From: Bacteroidales bacterium
GTDB taxonomy: Bacteria; Bacteroidota; Bacteroidia; Bacteroidales; VadinHA17
Assembly: GCA_020353115.1 (NCBI GenBank)
Contig: CP070687.1
Span: 2,576,848-2,604,825, forward strand
Direction of reading: 5' to 3'
Length of the DNA: 27,978 bases
In this document: positions 23,052 through 27,978 of the stretch, in pieces
Layout of the letters: each line of letters opens with the position of its first letter
Numbering within the stretch: position 1 is the first letter of the stretch
Notes under the pieces: model-generated
Told to the model about the DNA's origin: nothing
The model's input: only the letters and a program-made list of their open reading frames with translations
The model's database searches: none
Program-made: the position numbers and the translations under genes

Positions 23052-24476
23052 ATGCTTAACAGAAGCGAAGAACTATTAATACAGCTGTTTGAAAATTGGG
23101 CAGGAGAATCCGGATCAACGATTCATCCTTTACCGTTATCGGGATCCAACCGAACGTATTACAGGATTAAGGGAAAAAAAATAAGTGCAATCGGAGTCCA
23201 CAATCCGGACAGGAAAGAGAATAATGCATTTGTAAGTTTCTCTAAACATTTCAGGTCATCCGGTTTGCCGGTTCCGGAAATTTATGCATATGATGAAAAC
23301 CAATATATCTATCTTGAACAGGATCTGGGTGATATTACTCTCTTTTCCTACCTGACCGAACAACGAAGCGGGGAAGAATTCCCTTCCGAAGTGACCGGTA
23401 TTTACAAACAGGTACTGGAAGAACTGGTTCGCTTCCAGATTGAAGGAGGGAAAAGGATCGATTACAGTATGTGCTATCCCAGGGGGAAATTTGATAAACA
23501 GTCCATGCTCTGGGATATGCACTATTTCAAATATTATTTCCTTAAACTGGCGCAGATCCCTTTCGATGAACAGACCCTGGAAGATGACTTCGATACTTTT
23601 TCGGATTACCTCCTTCAGGCCGACAAAGATTTTTTTCTTTACAGGGATTTCCAGTCACGCAATGTTATGCTCATGGATAAGAGACCTTTCTTTATCGATT
23701 ACCAGGGGGGAAGGAAAGGTGCTTTGCAGTACGATCTGGCATCTCTGCTATACGATGCCAAGGCAGATATCCCGGAAGAGATCCGGAACGAACTGCTGGG
23801 CCATTATCTTGAAATTCTTGACAAACAGATCTCTTTCGATCCGAAGGAATTTACCAGCCATTATCACGGATACGTTGTTATCAGGATCATGCAGGCTCTG
23901 GGAGCTTATGGTTTCAGGGGGTTTTATGAACGAAAGGAGCACTTCCTGCAGAGCATTCCCTTTGCTATTGAGAACCTTAAAAATCTTTTGCAAAAAGTAA
24001 CTTTTCCTGTTGAAGTACCGTCGCTGATGAATGCATTTGAGGAACTGACGAAATCGGAGAAATTGAAAAAAATCAGCGGAAGGAAAAAAGAACTGGTGGT
24101 TACGGTGAACAGTTTTTCATACCGTGAAGGGATCCCGCCGGACTATTCGGGTAATGGCGGGGGATTCGTTTTTGACTGCCGGGCGCTGCCGAATCCCGGC
24201 AGACTTACCGAATTCCAGGATCTGTCCGGTAAGGACAGGGCCGTCCGTGATTTTCTGAGCAGTAAACCAGCTGTCGAAGATTTCCTCCGCCATTCTTTCT
24301 CCCTTGTTGACCAGGCTGTAACAAACTATATTGAACGTAATTTCACACGTCTGTCGGTTAGCTTTGGTTGTACCGGTGGGAGACACAGATCTGTCTATGC
24401 TGCAGAAGAACTGGCTGAATATTTACGGGATAAATATAAAATCCGTGTTGAGGTTCATCATACTGAAGAGGAGTAA
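23052..24476 (+). CDS. AmgK-type amino-sugar anomeric kinase fused to a RapZ C-terminal domain
   Basis: The product is 474 aa. Residues 1-315 are an aminoglycoside-phosphotransferase-like kinase: LSGSNRTYYRI glycine loop, LEQDLGD hinge, catalytic YRDFQSRN (197-204; D199, N204) and metal-binding IDYQGG (D216) with YDLASLL. This matches AmgK, which phosphorylates MurNAc or GlcNAc at C1. Residues 348-470 match the RapZ C-terminal domain, with FDCRALPNPG (374-383) and GCTGGRHRS (439-447), the region that binds GlcN-6-phosphate in E. coli RapZ. RapZ's own N-terminal ATPase domain is absent. The fusion suggests that the kinase is tuned by an amino-sugar phosphate. It is followed by a small Cys protein and MurU on the same strand. 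Confidence 0.9.
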   Translation: MLNRSEELLIQLFENWAGESGSTIHPLPLSGSNRTYYRIKGKKISAIGVHNPDRKENNAFVSFSKHFRSSGLPVPEIYAYDENQYIYLEQDLGDITLFSYLTEQRSGEEFPSEVTGIYKQVLEELVRFQIEGGKRIDYSMCYPRGKFDKQSMLWDMHYFKYYFLKLAQIPFDEQTLEDDFDTFSDYLLQADKDFFLYRDFQSRNVMLMDKRPFFIDYQGGRKGALQYDLASLLYDAKADIPEEIRNELLGHYLEILDKQISFDPKEFTSHYHGYVVIRIMQALGAYGFRGFYERKEHFLQSIPFAIENLKNLLQKVTFPVEVPSLMNAFEELTKSEKLKKISGRKKELVVTVNSFSYREGIPPDYSGNGGGFVFDCRALPNPGRLTEFQDLSGKDRAVRDFLSSKPAVEDFLRHSFSLVDQAVTNYIERNFTRLSVSFGCTGGRHRSVYAAEELAEYLRDKYKIRVEVHHTEEE

Positions 24477-24505
24477 TTATCTATGTGTAATAGAGAAAGA
24501 GGGAG

Positions 24506-24664
24506 ATGGGAAAGAAGAAATGCAAAGAGAAAAAAGAGTTGGTATCGGTGAAACCAGGGATGAAGCCAATATACAGCTGTACAAAATGCAACGAACTGGC
24601 GGGGAAAGAAAAACATGTTTGTGAACCAAGGAAAATAAAAAACAAAGAAAGAAACAAGATGTAG
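24506..24664 (+). CDS. Small basic cysteine-motif protein (52 aa) in the AmgK-MurU operon
   Basis: Frame from ATG 24506 to TAG 24662-24664. The product begins MGKKKCKEKKELVSVKPG and contains IYSCTKCNELAGKEKHVCEP: C25-xx-C28 with C39 and an extra C6, flanked by Lys-rich ends. This resembles a small zinc-binding knuckle. A purine-rich stretch (GAAAGAGGGAG) directly precedes the ATG. The gene lies 29 bp after the kinase stop and 70 bp before murU, so it should be co-transcribed. Other frames here give low-complexity products. Function unknown; RNA or protein binding is possible. Confidence 0.6.
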   Translation: MGKKKCKEKKELVSVKPGMKPIYSCTKCNELAGKEKHVCEPRKIKNKERNKM

Positions 24665-24734
24665 GGTTTGTTATGTTAAAGATCCATGATATGCACAAAA
24701 CGAACCGGGACTTTTAAAATTCTTCCAAAACATA

Positions 24735-25475
24735 ATGAAAGCCATCATTTTTGCTGCAGGTTTGGGATCAAGGCTTGGACAGATTACCAGGGATAAACCC
24801 AAGGCATTGATCGAGATCGGAGGTAAGCCACTGCTTGAACTGGCTATCCGGAAGCTCATGAAATATGGAGTTGATGAGATCATTATCAACATCCACCATA
24901 TGGGTGAAATGATTATCGATTTTCTTAAGGTAAAGAAGAATTTTGGAATACGAATTGAGATTTCAGATGAACGGGAACAATTAATGGATACTGGGGGTGG
25001 ACTGATGAAAGCCTCCTGGTTCTTCGATGATAAAAATCCGTTTCTAACCTATAACGTTGATGTTCTTTCTACACTCGATCTTTCTGCATTTGTTCAGTAT
25101 CATAATAATTCCGGATCCCTCGTTTCCCTTGCATGTAAGGCTAGAAATACGGAAAGGTACTTTTTAACCGATCAGAATAACCGCCTGACCGGCTGGGAAA
25201 ACAGGCAAACAGGTGAAAGAATTGATTCGGCAAGGGTTAGCGGTGAAGTGTTCAGGGTAGGCTATTCCGGCATTTCCGTTATTGAACCTGAACTTTTAAA
25301 CCTGGTTACTGAGAGAGGACCCTTTTCTCTTACCTCACTTTACCTGAGGCTGGCAAGAAAAAAGACAATCCTGGTTTACAGACATGATGAGGATTTCTGG
25401 ATGGATATCGGTAAAACAGAACAATTAAAAGCAGCACTGAATTACTTTAAAAACAGAGATGTTGCTCTTCTGTAG
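24735..25475 (+). CDS. murU: MurU-type nucleotidyltransferase (MurNAc-1-phosphate uridylyltransferase)
   Basis: The product is 246 aa, in the size range of MurU. It has the sugar-phosphate nucleotidyltransferase signature FAAGLGSRL (6-14) with DKPKALIEI (20-28; K23), TGGGL (86-90), metal-binding YNVD (D109) and C-terminal DFWMDIGK (D224). MurU joins UMP from UTP to MurNAc-1-phosphate, giving UDP-MurNAc and bypassing MurA/MurB. Substrate choice within this family cannot be proven from sequence. The position two genes after the AmgK-like kinase, in a locus with murQ and an AmpG-like carrier, is the main support. The next gene, mnmA, is convergent. Confidence 0.85.
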   Translation: MKAIIFAAGLGSRLGQITRDKPKALIEIGGKPLLELAIRKLMKYGVDEIIINIHHMGEMIIDFLKVKKNFGIRIEISDEREQLMDTGGGLMKASWFFDDKNPFLTYNVDVLSTLDLSAFVQYHNNSGSLVSLACKARNTERYFLTDQNNRLTGWENRQTGERIDSARVSGEVFRVGYSGISVIEPELLNLVTERGPFSLTSLYLRLARKKTILVYRHDEDFWMDIGKTEQLKAALNYFKNRDVALL

Positions 25476-25565
25476 AGAACGGGAAATGAACAAATAATTG
25501 AGATCGGGTGTTTTTGCCTGCTTTTTATTATTCCTGAAAATTCCGGTTTACTTAAAACAATACAG

Positions 25566-25584
25566 GGCGACTTTGTAAGTCGCC
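25566..25584. terminator. Hairpin between convergent murU and mnmA
   Basis: GGCGACTT (25566-25573), loop TGT, AAGTCGCC (25577-25584): perfect 8-bp GC-rich arms midway between the two 3' ends. T runs lie nearby but not directly adjacent. Likely bidirectional terminator. Confidence 0.55.
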
Positions 25585-25643
25585 AAATCTACTGTAACCC
25601 AGAACAGATAAGGTCGACCAGCAGCGTTTTTAATAATAATTTT

Positions 25644-26843
25644 TCAATTCTCAATTACTCCCGATCCGATCAGTTCATCGCCATCATACCAGACGGCAAA
25701 CTGTCCGGGTGCAATTCCCCGTTGCAATTGGTTAAAAACGATATACAACCCTGATTTTCTAGCAAACATCCTGGCTTTCTGCAGTGGCTGGCGATAGCGG
25801 ATCCGTACGTTCATATCCCTTGATTCCCCGGGATTCATTTTCAGGTCGTCGCGTAACCAGTGAATTTCATCGTTTTCCAACTTGAGCCCTTTCCGGTTGA
25901 GTCCCGGGTGATCGTGCCCCTGGCCCGCGAAAATAAGATTCTTTTTCACATTCAGGGCAATCACGAAGAGGGGTTTCTTTTTACCCCCGACATTCAATCC
26001 CTTACGCTGACCGATGGTAAAGAAAACGGCCCCATCGTGTTTGCCGACAACCTCCCCATCATCTGAATTATAGCTGAACGCTCTAGTCAGGATATCCAGT
26101 TTCTGGTCCGAAATAGTGTTCTCCGGGAGGCCCCCTGGAAAATTCATCCAGGTTTTCGATGAGGCACTGATCTCGACGATATCTCCCGGTTTCCTTTTGA
26201 GTTTCTGCTGAAGGAATGCAGGCAGGTCCACTTTACCCACAAAACAGATTCCCTGTGAATCTTTTCTGGTTGCCGTAGCGAGCCGGAGATTCGCTGCTAT
26301 TTTCCTGACTTCAGGTTTTGTCATTTCCCCAAGAGGAAATTGTGCCATTTTAAGCTGATCCTGTGAAACCTGGCAAAGAAAATAGCTCTGATCCTTATTT
26401 TTATCTTTTCCGGATAATAGGCGGTATACTATTTTACCGTTTATCTTGATTTCACCTTTTTTGCAATAGTGACCGGTTGCCACGTAATCTGCTCCGAGTT
26501 TAAGAGCTTCCTTCACAAAGAGGTCAAATTTTATCTCCCTGTTACACAGGACATCCGGGTTAGGTGTACGCCCCTTTTCGTATTCCGAAAAAAGATATTC
26601 CACCACCCTCTCCCTGTATTCCATGCTCAGGTCAACGGTATGAAACGGAATACCGATCTTTTTCGCCACCATTTCCGCAAACACCACATCTTCATCCCAC
26701 GGGCAGTCTCCTTTGAGTACACCGGTTGTATCGTGCCAGTTCTTCATAAAAAGTGCTTTCACATCATGTCCGTCTGATTTAAGGAGATGTGCTGCCACAC
26801 TGGAATCTACTCCTCCGGATAACCCGATTACAATCCGGCTCAT
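25644..26843 (-). CDS. mnmA: tRNA-specific 2-thiouridylase
   Basis: The product is 399 aa. It has the PP-loop SGGVDSS (9-15), the catalytic C100 in PNPDVLCNREIKF, KDQSYFL (150-156), the second catalytic cysteine C200 in DSQGICFVG, and FTIGQRKGLNVGG before the C-terminal barrel. MnmA adds sulfur to U34 of Lys, Glu and Gln tRNAs in the cytoplasm. A region of about 35 residues between KPGDIVEI and GEVVGKHDGA is longer than in E. coli, as in many Bacteroidota MnmA proteins. It is unrelated to the salvage locus apart from position. Confidence 0.97.
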   Translation of the reverse strand: MSRIVIGLSGGVDSSVAAHLLKSDGHDVKALFMKNWHDTTGVLKGDCPWDEDVVFAEMVAKKIGIPFHTVDLSMEYRERVVEYLFSEYEKGRTPNPDVLCNREIKFDLFVKEALKLGADYVATGHYCKKGEIKINGKIVYRLLSGKDKNKDQSYFLCQVSQDQLKMAQFPLGEMTKPEVRKIAANLRLATATRKDSQGICFVGKVDLPAFLQQKLKRKPGDIVEISASSKTWMNFPGGLPENTISDQKLDILTRAFSYNSDDGEVVGKHDGAVFFTIGQRKGLNVGGKKKPLFVIALNVKKNLIFAGQGHDHPGLNRKGLKLENDEIHWLRDDLKMNPGESRDMNVRIRYRQPLQKARMFARKSGLYIVFNQLQRGIAPGQFAVWYDGDELIGSGVIEN

Positions 26844-26878
26844 AAATGATAACTGATTTTCAGAATTAGAAAATGGCT

Positions 26879-27874
26879 CTATTCAAAATATTCAAATGCA
26901 TCGATAATATCCAGATATACCCCGTCGAACCCGGCATCCATAATTTTTTTCAGGTATGAACTGTCGTTTCCAAAGATGATTTGTTGCCATAAAGGATCCC
27001 AGTATTCGACTTTGAAATTCCCCGGCCAGTCTGGATTTTCCTCCTTCATCCACGAAGGCGGATTCTCATTCCATTCGGTCTGCCAGTAATACCTGTAGTT
27101 CTCCGCTTCTCCTATACTCATATACGCAATAACCAGCCTCTTTCCCCCATTCTGTTTGTCCCTCAACTCACTGACTTCACCGGCTGAATAGGGTACTTCA
27201 TCAAAAAAGAGATCGGTGATTAGTATATCATAATTGGTCCCTGTAATTGCATTGATGAAATTCGCCTTTGTATCAAAGCCGGAGGGATCAAGGATATATA
27301 GAAAGTTTTTCGCATTCTCAAGATCGTTTATAATACCCGAATTCTCATTATATGGAGCAGAGGGATAGACCGGAATGTTATCCAGATCCCTGTGATCCGC
27401 AGCGAAAGAGATATATCCGGAATCCGCACATGTCTGATACGAGTCGTCAATATAGGCAGGAGTACTGCAATAATCGGTTACCAGGATGCGAACACCGTTA
27501 AGTAACGCTTTTTCAAGGTAAAAGGAGGTTTCACTGCTAAAATCATAGGGCGATGGTTCGTCGTCATTATAGTAGCCGTAAAAAAGATCTTCCCTTCCCA
27601 GACCATCAACGGACTGGATATATTGAAGATCGGGATCACCCTGTAATTTGCCATCCTGTGTAATGAGTTCATGTCCGTTCTGGGGGATGATCAGGAAAGA
27701 AGCATTAATCCCTTTGGCCCATGCACTTATGCTTTTAATAAAAACTTTCATCGAATCCTTGTATTCCGTAGATGTCGGTTCGGGCTGCGGATCATCACTG
27801 CAGCGGAGGTAAAGTAAACAGGTTGCAAAAAGAACCGGTAATAGTGGTATGGCATCAATCCTTTTCATAAGCAA
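26879..27874 (-). CDS. GH114-like (TM1410-type) lipoprotein, possible polygalactosaminidase
   Basis: The product is 331 aa from ATG 27874 (ATG 27868 also in frame). A hydrophobic leader ends at LLYLRC25 followed by SDDPQPEP. Cys25 is a probable lipidation site, although Arg at -1 is unusual, and S-D-D after the Cys resembles the Bacteroidota surface-export signal. The remainder matches the endo-alpha-1,4-polygalactosaminidase/TM1410 group: DILITDLFFDE, VIAYMSIGEAENYRYYW, PDWPGNFKVEYWDPLW and a C-terminal GFDGVYLDIIDAFEYFE with acidic residues placed as in GH114. It likely hydrolyses a galactosamine-containing exopolysaccharide at the surface. It lies 35 bp after mnmA on the minus strand and is transcribed toward it. 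Confidence 0.82.
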   Translation of the reverse strand: MLMKRIDAIPLLPVLFATCLLYLRCSDDPQPEPTSTEYKDSMKVFIKSISAWAKGINASFLIIPQNGHELITQDGKLQGDPDLQYIQSVDGLGREDLFYGYYNDDEPSPYDFSSETSFYLEKALLNGVRILVTDYCSTPAYIDDSYQTCADSGYISFAADHRDLDNIPVYPSAPYNENSGIINDLENAKNFLYILDPSGFDTKANFINAITGTNYDILITDLFFDEVPYSAGEVSELRDKQNGGKRLVIAYMSIGEAENYRYYWQTEWNENPPSWMKEENPDWPGNFKVEYWDPLWQQIIFGNDSSYLKKIMDAGFDGVYLDIIDAFEYFE

Positions 27875-27909
27875 TGTATTAGAAATAAATAAATGGATGT
27901 CGGGCGAAG

Positions 27910-27917
27910 CAAAAATA
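27910..27917 (-). promoter_or_regulatory. -7 box (TATTTTTG) of the GH114-like gene
   Basis: A perfect TAnnTTTG on the minus strand with a predicted start about 30 nt before ATG 27874. No TTG at -33. The gene and mnmA may be co-transcribed from here. Confidence 0.35.
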
Positions 27918-27978
27918 ATAAAATTATAGGTATGATCCGGGAATGAGATTCAAACCGGGCGCTGGATTACGAATAGTC

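Noticed and set aside
23440..24000. 186-codon plus-strand ORF inside the kinase gene
   Set aside because: Out-of-frame shadow; kinase motifs are in the other frame.
27875..27978. Possible partial gene or tRNA at the right edge
   Set aside because: The last 100 bp show a promoter-like box but no cloverleaf or open frame that can be supported.
1..27978. CRISPR array, integrase, transposase or phage gene
   Set aside because: No regularly spaced repeats and no such protein motifs seen on either strand.

Overview
The window looks like a chromosomal segment of an anaerobic or facultative member of the Bacteroidota (Bacteroidales-like). This rests on the gene families (DUF4922, DUF1460, AmgK-RapZ fusion, GH3-serine hydrolase fusion, secreted tricorn homologue), on Bacteroidota promoter syntax (TTTG or TTG, about 20 nt, then TAnnTTTG) and on the near absence of Shine-Dalgarno sequences. 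No rRNA, tRNA, CRISPR array, insertion sequence or phage gene was recognised.

Left part (1-11.5 kb): a 5'-truncated MacB/FtsX-type ABC transporter permease; a 77-aa coiled-coil protein facing a 56-aa charged protein; a membrane-anchored heptaheme cytochrome c with a NapC/NrfH-like N-terminus; a class I methyltransferase; a 1099-aa secreted tricorn-type protease on the minus strand; a 136-aa basic protein whose start region carries a promoter and a palindrome; a gene-free stretch of about 690 bp; and a 151-aa protein of unknown function.

Central and right part (11.5-25.5 kb): a peptidoglycan salvage and remodelling locus. On the minus strand a divergent operon runs murQ, a possible 35-aa ORF, a glycosyltransferase-DUF1460 amidase fusion, a DUF4922 HIT/GalT-like protein, a SpoIID-domain protein and an AmpG/MurT-like transporter, ending at a hairpin. 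A second minus unit follows with a four-helix membrane protein and an exported GH3 N-acetylglucosaminidase fused to a serine beta-lactamase-type domain. From the same 310-bp intergenic region the plus strand reads an AmgK-type sugar kinase fused to a RapZ C-terminal domain, a 52-aa cysteine protein absent from ordinary ORF calls, and a MurU-type nucleotidyltransferase. The inferred flow is: the exported GH3 enzyme and the DUF1460 domain release amino sugars and trim muropeptides; the AmpG-like carrier imports them; AmgK and MurU rebuild UDP-MurNAc; MurQ drains MurNAc-6-phosphate to GlcNAc-6-phosphate. The kinase that would make MurNAc-6-phosphate (MurK or AnmK) is not in the window.

Right end (25.6-28 kb): mnmA (tRNA 2-thiouridylase), convergent with murU across a perfect hairpin, then a GH114-like lipoprotein.

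Main novelty candidates: the three multi-domain salvage proteins (AmgK-RapZ, GT2-TM-DUF1460, AmpG-like with a large periplasmic insertion), a SpoIID protein without export signal, a DUF4922 nucleotidyltransferase-like protein in this setting, and several small proteins supported by promoters or operon position.
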